Source: an uncultured Clostridia bacterium
GTDB taxonomy: Bacteria > Bacillota > Clostridia > Christensenellales > UBA1242
Reading direction: 5' to 3'
DNA length: 42,410 nucleotides
Assembly (NCBI GenBank): GCA_944372465.1
Contig: CALVZG010000010.1
Location: 1 to 42,410, forward strand
The stretch's first letter is position 1; every line of letters begins with the position of its first letter. The notes under the pieces are model-generated. The model worked only from the letters and a program-made list of their open reading frames with translations, was not told the DNA's origin and did not search any database. Positions 33,011 to 41,403 of the stretch are shown in pieces. A program made the translations under genes and the position numbers.

Positions 33011-33754
33011 TTATTCGCTAAACATTGCTTTGTTCAATTTTTTAAACGATAAAATTATGTCAGAATTTGAAACACTATCAAATATAGTGATACTTGTTAA
33101 ATTTTGGCCATTAAAATAGCCATTATTAATTAATTCTTGACTTGTAAGTGAATAATTTGTTTCTGTGCCGTTTACATCTATTGTAGTAATATTAAGTTTA
33201 AGTCTATATTGATAGTTATTTACTGAACCAGCACCACCTAAATATAAAACTTTGTTATGACTAGAAGAATAGGTATTTTCATTTGTAAGTGTTCCATTTT
33301 CAAGAGTAATAAACATATCACTACCACTAGAAGTTCTTGAATAACTTAAATCAAAAATAAGACTATTTATATTAGATGGTAATTGAAAAACAATATTAGT
33401 TAAAGACATATACATCATTGAATTAGGGTTGGTTTCTTCAAACAATGCGGTGTATTTTCCTTCATTTTGACTATTGTAAACAATATTAATAGATAAGTCA
33501 GTTGATACAACGCTACTATTATCCTTTATCCAACATACAAAAGAATTAGTTGAAGGGTAATTTTCTTTAGCGGTTAGAGTCATTGAAGTTCCCTCGGCTT
33601 GAGTTGTATTATTTAATGTTCCAAGAACCGAGCCTAAAACACTAGAACTAGTTGAAACTGTAATGTTATAATAGGAAGTAATACCACATGCTGAAAGCAG
33701 GATAATTGGACATAAACATAATATAAATAACAATGTTTTTATAGATTTCTTCAT
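33011..33754 (-). CDS. Secreted lipoprotein with a bacterial-repeat-like domain
   Basis: Encodes 247 residues from ATG 33754 (AAAAGG upstream). A lipoprotein signal peptide is clear: MKKSIKTLLFILCL, a hydrophobic core and the lipobox LLSAC with Cys at 24. Residues about 28-105 (YYNITVSTSSS ... GTSMTLTAKENYPSTNSFVCW ... GKYTALFEE) have the plan of the InlB B-repeat/Flg_new type surface repeats, with the W and YTA-x-F positions kept. The rest is Ser/Thr/Asn-rich beta sequence of unknown role. An in-frame TTG at 33808 is part of its -35 box and is rejected. Confidence 0.8.
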   Translation of the reverse strand: MKKSIKTLLFILCLCPIILLSACGITSYYNITVSTSSSVLGSVLGTLNNTTQAEGTSMTLTAKENYPSTNSFVCWIKDNSSVVSTDLSINIVYNSQNEGKYTALFEETNPNSMMYMSLTNIVFQLPSNINSLIFDLSYSRTSSGSDMFITLENGTLTNENTYSSSHNKVLYLGGAGSVNNYQYRLKLNITTIDVNGTETNYSLTSQELINNGYFNGQNLTSITIFDSVSNSDIILSFKKLNKAMFSE

Positions 33755-33779
33755 ATTTATCAACCTTTTATATAGTATT

Positions 33780-33808
33780 ATTATCAATATTTTTATAATA
33801 TTTGTCAA
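33780..33808 (-). promoter_or_regulatory. Promoter of the - strand lipoprotein gene
   Basis: On the - strand: TTGACA (33808-33803), 17 bp, GATAAT (33785-33780). The leader to the ATG at 33754 is about 19 nt. Confidence 0.8.
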
Positions 33809-33883
33809 ATTATTTGCTTTAAATTTAAATTTCTAAGTGTATTTTTTTTAACCTTGCATAGAATATCATAGTAAGGAGTAAAT

Positions 33884-34663
33884 ATGTGGGAGATTTCACT
33901 TAACATTAAAAGCGAAAATAAAGCTATTGCAAATCTTTTATATAGTACACTATTAAAATCACTTCAAGATATAAATGGCATAATAACTTTAAATGAAGAA
34001 AATGGTTATGTTTCAATATTGGTAGGGGTTGATCTAAAATTTAAAGAACAAACTAAAATGATAATATCATCTTGTGTAGTCGAAATTATTTGTACTAGTT
34101 TTAAAATGAAATTTTTGGATAATTACTTAATATTTCCTCGTCAAGATAAAATTGGATTAATGGCTTTTAAAAAAGCTCTTTTGAATTTTGATAAGGAAAC
34201 AGATAAATATATAATAAAAAAGAATATTGTTTTAAATCATGATTTATTTTTAGAGTCATTTTATCATTTTAAATTGAAAGCATTACGAGAAAAATGGGCA
34301 GAACTAGTATCACTATCAAATGAAAATAGTGATTATCTATTATCATCTGACAGTTTTATAGATTTATTAAAGTTTCTAGTAGATAATTTAGATATATGCG
34401 AAGACGAAATAAGTGTAGTAAAAGAAGATGAAGGATATAAAATCTATACAGTTGATGAAGTACAATATCAAAACAAAATTTTTACCGAAGAGTCCATTGT
34501 GTCAAATGTTATAGACCTTTCACCACAAAAAATAAATCTTTATTTTAAAGAAACGAGTAGTGCAATAAATCTTCTTGAGCGTATTTTTGAAGAAAGAATT
34601 ACAATTAATAATACTTCAATTAAAAATAATTATGGCACGATAAGTACAATTTATAAATCTTAA
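33884..34663 (+). CDS. YtxC-like putative sporulation protein
   Basis: Encodes 259 soluble residues. The central stretch FYHFKLKALREKWAELVSLS followed by YLLSSDSFIDLLKFLVDNLD, a VVKEDEGYKIY strand and a late helical part has the pattern of YtxC, a poorly known Bacillota sporulation protein; the match is by pattern only. The N-terminal 110 residues are mixed alpha/beta. AAGGAG lies 6 nt before the ATG. It is divergent from the lipoprotein gene, 130 bp apart. Confidence 0.55.
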   Translation: MWEISLNIKSENKAIANLLYSTLLKSLQDINGIITLNEENGYVSILVGVDLKFKEQTKMIISSCVVEIICTSFKMKFLDNYLIFPRQDKIGLMAFKKALLNFDKETDKYIIKKNIVLNHDLFLESFYHFKLKALREKWAELVSLSNENSDYLLSSDSFIDLLKFLVDNLDICEDEISVVKEDEGYKIYTVDEVQYQNKIFTEESIVSNVIDLSPQKINLYFKETSSAINLLERIFEERITINNTSIKNNYGTISTIYKS

Positions 34664-34696
34664 AATGAAAATATAATTTTGACATTTATATTTTTT

Positions 34697-34723
34697 CTTA
34701 TATGTGATTTTTAACCATATAAG
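34697..34723. repeat. Inverted repeat between ytxC-like and yajC genes
   Basis: CTTATATG (34697-34704) and CATATAAG (34716-34723) are a perfect 8-bp inverted repeat with an 11-nt loop. No T-run follows, so it is not a standard terminator. A TTGACA lies at 34679-34684 just upstream, which would make it a possible operator. Confidence 0.45.
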
Positions 34724-34763
34724 GTAATTAAAATTGTCAAATTTTATCGACAAGAATAATTAT

Positions 34764-34772
34764 TGATATAAA
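34764..34772 (+). promoter_or_regulatory. Possible extended -10 promoter of yajC
   Basis: TGATATAAA (TGn plus TATAAA at 34767-34772), with TTATCG 17 bp upstream as a weak -35. The leader would be about 80 nt with TAGGAGG before the ATG. Confidence 0.4.
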
Positions 34773-34859
34773 ATGTTAAAAATGTAATTAAATTTGTTTT
34801 GAAATTAAATATATTTATGTTAGACTTAAAACAAGTCATATTTAAATTTAGGAGGTTTA

Positions 34860-35321
34860 ATGGACGCAACGCAAATTATATTAATTGTTTTTATAGTTTT
34901 ATTGATAATAATTTATCCTATCATGATTTCTGCAAGAAATAAAAAAGAAACGCAAAGAATGCAAGAACAGACTAATTCGTTAAAAAGAGGGGATAAAATT
35001 TTAACTACAAGTGGGGTGTATGGTACTATTGTTGACTTGCATTTAGAAGATGACAAAAAAATTGTAACTATTGAAACAGGTATGGGTAACAACAAAGGCT
35101 ATTTATCAGTTGATGCTTATGCTATATATACAGTTTTTAAAGATGAAACAAATCAAGTAGGAAAAGAAAATATAGATTTGAAAAAAGATGAAGATAAAAA
35201 ACAGGATAATAAAATAGCAGATAAAGAAATCAACAACGAAAAATCTAAAGAACAATCAAACAATGAGCAAACAGCAATGGATAGTACGATAACTGAAGAA
35301 AGTCAAAAAAAAGATAAATAA
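34860..35321 (+). CDS. yajC: Preprotein translocase subunit YajC
   Basis: Encodes 153 residues. One N-terminal transmembrane helix (about 5-24) is followed by the family core RNKKETQRMQEQTNSLKRGD and the motif KILTTSGVYGTIVDL. YajC associates with SecDF-YidC. Residues 105-153 are a charged tail rich in Lys, Asp, Glu, Asn and Gln that is longer than in most homologues (about 100 aa). AGGAGG precedes the ATG. secD and secF lie 1.6 kb downstream, separated by an unknown gene and TIGR04086. Confidence 0.93.
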   Translation: MDATQIILIVFIVLLIIIYPIMISARNKKETQRMQEQTNSLKRGDKILTTSGVYGTIVDLHLEDDKKIVTIETGMGNNKGYLSVDAYAIYTVFKDETNQVGKENIDLKKDEDKKQDNKIADKEINNEKSKEQSNNEQTAMDSTITEESQKKDK

Positions 35322-35322
35322 T

Positions 35323-35351
35323 TAAAAAAGGGCTAAATCTGCTCTTTTTTT
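35323..35351 (+). terminator. Rho-independent terminator after yajC
   Basis: AAAAAAGGGC and GCTCTTTTTT form a stem with one G-U pair around TAAATCT, followed by T residues. Confidence 0.8.
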
Positions 35352-35414
35352 ATTTTATATTTTGTCGTAATTTGTCAAAAATATTTTTTTGATTAAATCG
35401 ATAAAAAGAAATCA

Positions 35415-35443
35415 TTGACTTGTTTTGTAAAATTTAATATAAT
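35415..35443 (+). promoter_or_regulatory. Consensus promoter 7 nt from a start codon
   Basis: TTGACT (35415-35420), 17 bp, TATAAT (35438-35443). Just 7 nt (ACTATAA) lie before the ATG at 35451, so transcription should begin on or next to the start codon. It is the clearest leaderless candidate here. Confidence 0.82.
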
Positions 35444-35450
35444 ACTATAA

Positions 35451-36236
35451 ATGGAAATATATAATTCGGAAAAATTCCTTAAGGAGAGATTAAAAGAAGA
35501 AGCGTTATATCCCTTTAATTTTAGTAAAAGAATAAAATCGCAATCTTTAAATAAAAGGGAAGTTTTATGCTTGCAATTACATACATTTTGTAAAAATTTG
35601 TATGAAGGAAATCCATTGCCAACAAATGATGACAAACAATATTTTAATAAAAATTTCATAAAACAATCAAACGGTTGGTACTTAATAAATAAGCCATATG
35701 CAAAAGGTATGTTTATAAATGCAAATGCTTTTTTAGGAGACAAAATTTATTGCGAAGAAGAAAAGTGTCATCTTTCAGCATATAATTTTGCTCTTCATTC
35801 TTCATTTAGCGTAGATTTAAGTTTTGGTACCATAAATCCATTCAATATTGCTAATGGTTTGTTTCATTCTATTTGTATTTTTAATTATGATGGGAAAGAA
35901 ATGGTTTTTGATGGGGCGAATTATTTGATAATTGAAAAAGAACTATTTGATAAAATATTTAATTACAAGGAAATACAAAAAATTTCAAAATTGACCTTAA
36001 TAAAAGACAGGAAAAATTTGGCTACAAAATCTATAATAAAAAATAATTTAAAATACAAGTTAGTAAATTATAAATTTCTTTATTCAAGATTTTATGGACT
36101 TGGTTTTATAACATATTTGTACAATAGAGCAGATTTTTTAAAGAATACCGAGAAGCAAATAAAAAATATTAAACAGATTAAAAAGGATTTTGCTAAATTT
36201 GAAGAAGAAATTGATAAAATAGAAGAAAAAATATAA
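35451..36236 (+). CDS. Hypothetical protein with possible Cys-His-Asp (papain/transglutaminase-like) triad
   Basis: Encodes 261 soluble residues. An ordered Cys (in EEEKCHLSAYNFA, about residue 106), His (in NGLFHSICIFNYDGKEM, about residue 139) and Asp (in VFDGANYLI, about residue 154) follow the spacing of transglutaminase-like or papain-like folds, in which HxW and a later D follow the nucleophile Cys. This is inference from pattern; no family was recognised. The C-terminal 45 residues are a charged helix with coiled-coil character (EKQIKNIKQIKKDFAKFEEE). The start has no ribosome site and probably initiates on a leaderless mRNA. It is monocistronic with its own terminator. Confidence 0.6.
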   Translation: MEIYNSEKFLKERLKEEALYPFNFSKRIKSQSLNKREVLCLQLHTFCKNLYEGNPLPTNDDKQYFNKNFIKQSNGWYLINKPYAKGMFINANAFLGDKIYCEEEKCHLSAYNFALHSSFSVDLSFGTINPFNIANGLFHSICIFNYDGKEMVFDGANYLIIEKELFDKIFNYKEIQKISKLTLIKDRKNLATKSIIKNNLKYKLVNYKFLYSRFYGLGFITYLYNRADFLKNTEKQIKNIKQIKKDFAKFEEEIDKIEEKI

Positions 36237-36291
36237 TAGATAAAATATAAAATAATATTGGAATTTGATGATTGCTTTTAAATTTTTTTAT

Positions 36292-36329
36292 AAATAACTT
36301 ACAAATTGAAATAGTAAGTTATTTTTTTT
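36292..36329 (+). terminator. Rho-independent terminator after the gene at 35451
   Basis: AAATAACTTAC (36292-36302) pairs perfectly with GTAAGTTATTT (36314-36324), followed by more T residues. Confidence 0.88.
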
Positions 36330-36388
36330 AAATTTTAATCATATCTTTTTATTAAGTTAATGTATAAAAATAAAAAAAGGAGTCAAAT

Positions 36389-36808
36389 ATGAAATTGAAG
36401 ACAAAAGTCAATATACAAAACGCCAAGAATAAAAATCCTTTAATTGGATTAATAGCAAAAGGAACATTGATTGCATTGTGTATATCATTAGTTTTAGTAT
36501 TAGTATTTGCTTTTTTATTGAAATTTACTAATATATCTGATAGTATTATCAGTCCAATAAATCAAGTTATAAAGGGTGTAAGCATATTTTTAGGAGTTTT
36601 TATAGGACTTAAGAAATGTAAAGAATTAGGGCTTGTAAGTGGACTTTTAATTGGTTTTGTATACACAATTCTGGCTTTTTTAGTATTTTCAATATTAAGT
36701 GGAAGGTTTAATTTTGATATAACATTATTAACAGATTGTGTATTTGGAGCAGTTATTGGTGCGATTTGTGGAATAATAAGTGTAAATATTAAAAAAAGTA
36801 CAAACTAA
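36389..36808 (+). CDS. TIGR04086 family membrane protein
   Basis: Encodes 139 residues with four transmembrane helices (about 18-45, 57-75, 82-105 and 112-133). The plan KGTLIALCISLVL ... VSIFLGVFIGLKKCKELGL, then GLLIGFVYTILAFLVFS is that of TIGR04086 (YrzE-like), a family common in Clostridia close to yajC and secDF. Function unknown. AAAGGAG lies 8 nt before the ATG. Confidence 0.82.
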   Translation: MKLKTKVNIQNAKNKNPLIGLIAKGTLIALCISLVLVLVFAFLLKFTNISDSIISPINQVIKGVSIFLGVFIGLKKCKELGLVSGLLIGFVYTILAFLVFSILSGRFNFDITLLTDCVFGAVIGAICGIISVNIKKSTN

Positions 36809-36821
36809 CACTTAAATTTAA

Positions 36822-36850
36822 TTGACATAGTCCTTTTAATTCTTTATAAT
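36822..36850 (+). promoter_or_regulatory. Promoter of secDF
   Basis: TTGACA (36822-36827), 17 bp, TATAAT (36845-36850), a perfect consensus. The leader is about 48 nt with AAAGGA before secD. Confidence 0.88.
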
Positions 36851-36904
36851 TATGAAAGTAAGTTTAATATCAAATTTCATATTTAATGGTTAAAAGGATT
36901 ATAG

Positions 36905-38302
36905 ATGTTAAAGAAATACTCAATTATAAATTTCGTTTTATTAATTATTATCGCAGTTTTGGGCATACTTTTAAGTGTATGTCCTTTTAGCGTTCCTTAT
37001 AGCACTGACAAATACAATGGCTTTGTAGGAGCGATACAAAAAGGTATTGATTTAGGCGGTGGTGTGTCCGCTATTTATGAAGTGGAATTAAATAATAATC
37101 AATATAATTTAGATGAAACTATTGATCTTGCAATTAATAAAATCGAAGAAGGATTAGATCATAATGCAGATTATTATCAAACAAATGTTATAAGACAAGG
37201 TGATAATAAAATTAGAATTGAAGTTGCTGACACTCAAGATACCGACTATAACTTCGGTTATTTAGAAGATTCTATACAAATTTTAATTACTATAGATGAA
37301 GTTTCTGACACATTAACAAATCCTAATGTCTATTTAGAAAGTATTGATGTGCAAACTGCATACATTGGTTATGACTATGATAATAGTAGTTATACAATAG
37401 TAATGGAATTGACAAGTCAAGGGAAAAATAAATTAAAAGATTTAAAAGATGATGCTAACGAATCTAATAAGAGTAGTGCATATATTTATATCAACGAAAC
37501 TACAAGTGATAATTTACTGTCTACTATTACAATAAGCGACATTGGAGATTCAATTACATTCACAAGTTCACATTCAGATTATAGTTCTTCATCTTCTACA
37601 AGCACATTAAAGCTTGCATATTCAATTATAAGCGGTTCATTGGGATTAAACTTAAATTTGCTTGAAACAAGTTATATTAGCCCTATTTTAGGTCAAAATT
37701 CATTATTGTTTATAGGGATATCATGTATTATATTTATTTTATTAAGTTTTATTTTATTATCTATTCGTTATAGACATATGGGACTTATTGGCTGTTTATC
37801 ACTTACATTCTATTTAATATTATTTGTATTTTTTATGCAGGCAATTCCATTTATTGTTTTAAATCTTGCTTCAGTGTTTGGTTGCATTTTTGCATTTATA
37901 CTTGCAATAATTGCAAACATCTTTATATTTGAAAAGATTAAAGCAGAATATGCTATTGGAAAGAAGATTCATATATCATTTAAAAGCGGAATAAAAAAAG
38001 CTCTTTGGCCTATATTGGATAGTCATTTTATTGTTATATTTGCTAGTGCAATGCTTTGGATTTTTGCTCCAACAGTGTTAAAAGGTTTTGCAATATCTTT
38101 AATGTTAGGTGCAATTATATCAATATTTACTTCTTTAGTAATTTCACGATATCTTTTGAAAATATATCTACCTTTGAATAGTACAAAAGCAAAAAAACTT
38201 AATTTATATAGAGATAAAAATGTAAAAGAGATAAAAGGAGATGAGGTAGTAGAGTCTACCAAAGTTACCAATACTGTTGAGGGAGGTAACAACAATGGCT
38301 AA
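36905..38302 (+). CDS. secD: Protein translocase subunit SecD
   Basis: Encodes 465 residues. TM1 is at about 8-28, followed by the periplasmic P1 region beginning with the family motif QKGIDLGGGVSAIYEVE, the SGSLGLNL segment near 250, and five more helices between about 270 and 425. SecD with SecF uses the proton motive force to help export through SecYEG. Separate secD and secF genes are kept, unlike the fused SecDF of Bacillus. The P1 domain has a Ser/Asn-rich insert (about 195-235). The end overlaps secF by 8 bp. Confidence 0.93.
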   Translation: MLKKYSIINFVLLIIIAVLGILLSVCPFSVPYSTDKYNGFVGAIQKGIDLGGGVSAIYEVELNNNQYNLDETIDLAINKIEEGLDHNADYYQTNVIRQGDNKIRIEVADTQDTDYNFGYLEDSIQILITIDEVSDTLTNPNVYLESIDVQTAYIGYDYDNSSYTIVMELTSQGKNKLKDLKDDANESNKSSAYIYINETTSDNLLSTITISDIGDSITFTSSHSDYSSSSSTSTLKLAYSIISGSLGLNLNLLETSYISPILGQNSLLFIGISCIIFILLSFILLSIRYRHMGLIGCLSLTFYLILFVFFMQAIPFIVLNLASVFGCIFAFILAIIANIFIFEKIKAEYAIGKKIHISFKSGIKKALWPILDSHFIVIFASAMLWIFAPTVLKGFAISLMLGAIISIFTSLVISRYLLKIYLPLNSTKAKKLNLYRDKNVKEIKGDEVVESTKVTNTVEGGNNNG

Positions 38303-39347
38303 GATGAAAATAAATACAAATTCTTTTAAAAATAAGATTATGAACTCTAATTTTAGTGCTACAAAAAATTTTCTATATCTTTTAATTGCCCCTGCATTAA
38401 TATTATTAGTTGGAATAATTTTATTATGTACAATAGGTTTTAATCTTGGTACTGATTTTACAGGTGCAAGTACATTTAAAGTTTATGTCAATAATGAAAA
38501 TACTTTTGGCGAAGATTTAGTTAGTTATAATTTAGATAATACTTCAGATTATAATGAAATTTACAACAAGATCAAGATTGTTCTTGAAGAAAATGGTTTA
38601 ACAATAAGGGAATATAAAACTACAACTATTAACATAACAAATTATCATATATATAGTGGTCAAGCAATTGAAGTATTGTATCAAAATACAGTAAGTGATG
38701 AAAATTTAATAGAAGACCAAAATAATGATATAAGGAATAGCATTATTTCTGCTTTCGGATATAACAACTTTGATGATGCGGTTTCTTCTGTAGATTTTAT
38801 ACCTGCATCAAGTTCGTTTGGTTGGATTATTGGTATTATAGCAGGAATAATATTTTCATATATTATAATAGCAGGTTACATGGCTTTTAGATATAATCCA
38901 TCAATATTTATTGTAGGATTGTTACAAATAGCATTAGACATCTTTTTAGTTATTGCTTTAACACTTATTTGTAGATTGATGATTAATCTTTCATTTGGGG
39001 TTGTTTTATTCGCAACATTAATATTAACTATATTTAACTTATTCTATTATTATTTAAAAATTAAAGATAATGTAAAATCAGGTAAATTTATAAATATTAA
39101 AAATAGTGTAATTGCTGATACAACAAACAAAGAAATAACTTTAAATAGGGTGGTGATATATATTATTTTATTAATATTTTCTTTAATATTCTCTTTACTT
39201 GCAGTCGAAGGTGTGAGGGAAGTTGCACTAGGAATTTTATTAAGTGTTATAGCAACTTTTTACACTTCACAGTTTATAACACCTACTTTATGGGCTACTT
39301 GTAATAAAACAAAGAAAACAGCACCTAAAAATAAAAATCCTAAATAA
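38295..39347 (+). CDS. secF: Protein translocase subunit SecF
   Basis: Encodes 350 residues from ATG 38295, with GGGAGGTAAC upstream; the in-frame TTG at 38277 precedes that ribosome site and is rejected. TM1 is followed by the signature FNLGTDFTGAST, a soluble region (about 65-170) and five helices (about 180-340), with YMAFRYNPSIFIVGLLQIAL as the usual SecF helix region. A Lys-rich tail ends the protein. A terminator overlaps the stop codon. Confidence 0.92.
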   Translation: MAKMKINTNSFKNKIMNSNFSATKNFLYLLIAPALILLVGIILLCTIGFNLGTDFTGASTFKVYVNNENTFGEDLVSYNLDNTSDYNEIYNKIKIVLEENGLTIREYKTTTINITNYHIYSGQAIEVLYQNTVSDENLIEDQNNDIRNSIISAFGYNNFDDAVSSVDFIPASSSFGWIIGIIAGIIFSYIIIAGYMAFRYNPSIFIVGLLQIALDIFLVIALTLICRLMINLSFGVVLFATLILTIFNLFYYYLKIKDNVKSGKFINIKNSVIADTTNKEITLNRVVIYIILLIFSLIFSLLAVEGVREVALGILLSVIATFYTSQFITPTLWATCNKTKKTAPKNKNPK

Positions 39348-39366
39348 ATTGTTAGGATTTTTATTT
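39333..39366 (+). terminator. Rho-independent terminator overlapping the end of secF
   Basis: AAAAATCCTAA (39333-39343) pairs with TTAGGATTTTT (39352-39362), followed by more T residues. The left arm includes the last secF codons. Confidence 0.88.
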
Positions 39367-39393
39367 TTTGTTATTATTTTTATCATTATTTTA

Positions 39394-39422
39394 TTGACAT
39401 AGTTTTTAATATATGATATACT
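39394..39422 (+). promoter_or_regulatory. Promoter of rpsB-tsf
   Basis: TTGACA (39394-39399), 17 bp, TATACT (39417-39422) preceded by TGA. The predicted transcript start is near 39429. Confidence 0.85.
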
Positions 39423-39428
39423 TTTTAA

Positions 39429-39590
39429 GTCATTGGACAAATAAGCACTTATAGAATATTCTATTGCGGTTGCCTAAAACTTGTTGCACTTTAAAACTAT
39501 ACCATAGTGTAACTTAAAAGAATTTTTTCTGAGGTCGCAAATAGGAGCTAGAAAACTATAAGGAAGGACAAAAACAAAAGGAGGATTAAA
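39429..39590 (+). promoter_or_regulatory. Long 5' leader of rpsB mRNA
   Basis: About 160 nt separate the predicted start from the ATG, far more than for other genes here. It contains a perfect 14-bp palindrome ATAGAATATTCTAT (39451-39464) and complementary segments TTGCG (39464-39468) and CGCAA (39536-39540). Autoregulation of rpsB by S2 is known in other bacteria; whether this leader does the same is inference. Confidence 0.45.
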
Positions 39591-40508
39591 ATGTCAGTAA
39601 TTTCAATGAAACAACTTTTATAAGCAGGGGTTCATTTTGGACACCAAACAAGAAAATGGAATCCAAAGATGAAAAAATACATTTTTACTGCTAGAAATGA
39701 TATTCATATCATCAATTTAGAACAAACTTCTCAACAAGTTGATAAAGCTTATTTATTTGTAAGAGATGTTGTTGCTTCTGGGAAAAATGTACTATTTGTA
39801 GGTACAAAAAAACAAGCACAAGACGCTATTAAAGAGGAAGCCGAAAGATGTGGCATGTATTATATCAATACAAGATGGCTAGGTGGTTGTTTAACAAACT
39901 TTAAAACTATAAAGTCAAGGATTGAAAGATTAAATAAACTTAATCAAATGGAAAAGGTTGGGGAATTTGACCTTTTACCAAAAAAGGAAGTTACTCTTTT
40001 AAAAGCAGAAAGAGATAAGTTAGAAAAAAATCTTGGTGGAATTAAAGAAATGAGAGATCTTCCAGGAGTAGTATTTTTAGTAGATCCTAATATTGAACAT
40101 ATTTGCGTAAATGAATGTAAACTTCTTAATATTCCTATGGTTGGACTTGTAGATACAAATGGAAATCCTGATTATATAGATTATGTGATACCTGGAAATG
40201 ATGATGCAATTCGTTCGGTAAAACTTATAGCAGCCGCAATAGCCGATGCTGTTATTGAAGCAAAAGAAGGGGTATCTTTGAAAAAGGATGACTCTCAAGA
40301 TGAGGATATTGATATAGAAAAAGTTTTAGCAGAAACAAAACCAAATCTTGAAATAGCAGAAGCTGGAGAAGAAAATCATACAAAGAAACAAAACAAGAAA
40401 AAGTCATCAAAGAAAAAACCTGAATCTAAAAAAGAAAATAAAGAAGAAAAACAAGTTGAAAAAGCAAGTATTTCTTCAGACGAAAAAAAAGAAGATAAAG
40501 GAGAGTAA
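39591..40508 (+). pseudogene. rpsB: 30S ribosomal protein S2 gene with premature TAA at codon 11
   Basis: The ATG at 39591 has a perfect AAAGGAGGA site and starts MSVISMKQLL; then TAA (39621-39623) interrupts the frame, which continues [20 protein letters not shown] and on to the end of a normal S2. The interrupted position is the very conserved Glu of LLEAGVHFGH, so one base (GAA to TAA) explains it. The rest is intact for 295 codons: [34 protein letters not shown] and [13 protein letters not shown]. The C-terminus carries a 60-residue Lys/Glu tail not usual in S2. S2 is essential, so sequencing or assembly error, a population variant, readthrough, or restart at ATG 39669 (no ribosome site; loses 26 residues) must be considered. 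tsf follows after 2 bp. Confidence 0.9.
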
Positions 40509-40510
40509 TT

Positions 40511-41164
40511 ATGAATTTTACAGCTAAAGATGTTGCAGACTTAAGAGCGAAAACCAATGCAGGCATGATGGACTGCAAAAAAGCATTAGTTGAATGTGAT
40601 GGAGATTTTGAAAAAGCTATGGTATGGCTTAGAGAAAAAGGTATTGCAGCAGCAGCAAAAAAACAATCAAGAATAGCATCTGAAGGTATAGTTTCTTCTT
40701 ATATTCACATGGGAGGAAAGATTGGTGTTCTTGTAGAAATTAATTGTGAAACAGATTTTGTTGCTAAAACAGATGCATTTCAAGAAATTGGTCATGATGT
40801 TGCTCTTCAAATTGCTGCATCAGCACCTAAATATGTTTCAAAAGAGGAAGTTCCAGCAGAAGAACTTGAAAAAGAAAAAGAAATATTAAGAAATCAAGCG
40901 CTCAATGAAGGAAAACCTGCTCAAATTATCGATAAAATGGTTGAAGGAAGAGTAAAGAAATTTTATCAAGATGTATGTTTGTTGGAACAAACATTTGTTA
41001 AAGATCCTAGTATGACAATTCAACAATATATCAATGAAAAAACTCTTCAAATTGGAGAAAAAATTTCTATTAGAAGATTTGCTAGATTTGAAATGGGCGA
41101 AGGATTAGAAAAGCGTCATGATAATCTTGCAGAAGAAGTTGAAAAACAAATGAACGGGAAATAA
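40511..41164 (+). CDS. tsf: Elongation factor Ts
   Basis: Encodes 217 residues, the short form of EF-Ts. The N-terminal UBA-like part with [20 protein letters not shown] and the core [10 protein letters not shown] are diagnostic; the end contains [19 protein letters not shown]. It recycles GDP-bound EF-Tu. AAAGGAGAG overlaps the rpsB stop, so it depends on the rpsB transcript; the nonsense codon upstream could lower its expression through polarity. Confidence 0.97.
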   Translation: MNFTAKDVADLRAKTNAGMMDCKKALVECDGDFEKAMVWLREKGIAAAAKKQSRIASEGIVSSYIHMGGKIGVLVEINCETDFVAKTDAFQEIGHDVALQIAASAPKYVSKEEVPAEELEKEKEILRNQALNEGKPAQIIDKMVEGRVKKFYQDVCLLEQTFVKDPSMTIQQYINEKTLQIGEKISIRRFARFEMGEGLEKRHDNLAEEVEKQMNGK

Positions 41165-41172
41165 ATTATGAT

Positions 41173-41204
41173 AAAAAAAGATGTGAATTTCACATCTTTT
41201 TTTA
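41173..41204 (+). terminator. Rho-independent terminator after tsf
   Basis: AAAAAAAGATGTGA and TTCACATCTTTTTTT pair perfectly with a minimal loop. It ends the rpsB-tsf transcript. Confidence 0.9.
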
Positions 41205-41403
41205 TAAAATATCATTTAAATTATTTGTAAGATATTATGTGAAAGAACTCAAAAAATAACTCATTTCATATATATATATTATTTTCATATGTAATAAATA
41301 AGTTATATTTTCAATAAAAAGCCAAATTTTTAGTATATAATAACAAGATGTAATAGATATAAATTTATTCTTCTTATGATGTTAATTGTATTTAACTATA
41401 TTT

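Noticed and set aside
33755..33808. TTG start at 33808 for the - strand lipoprotein
   Set aside because: It is again the -35 box, and the signal peptide and ribosome site place the start at 33754.
39621..39623. Genetic code change with TAA read as Glu
   Set aside because: TAA ends most genes in the window at family-typical lengths.
41260..41300. TATATATATA tract before the kinase pair as an origin or repeat element
   Set aside because: A short low-complexity AT run, expected in such DNA, with no DnaA boxes or iterons.
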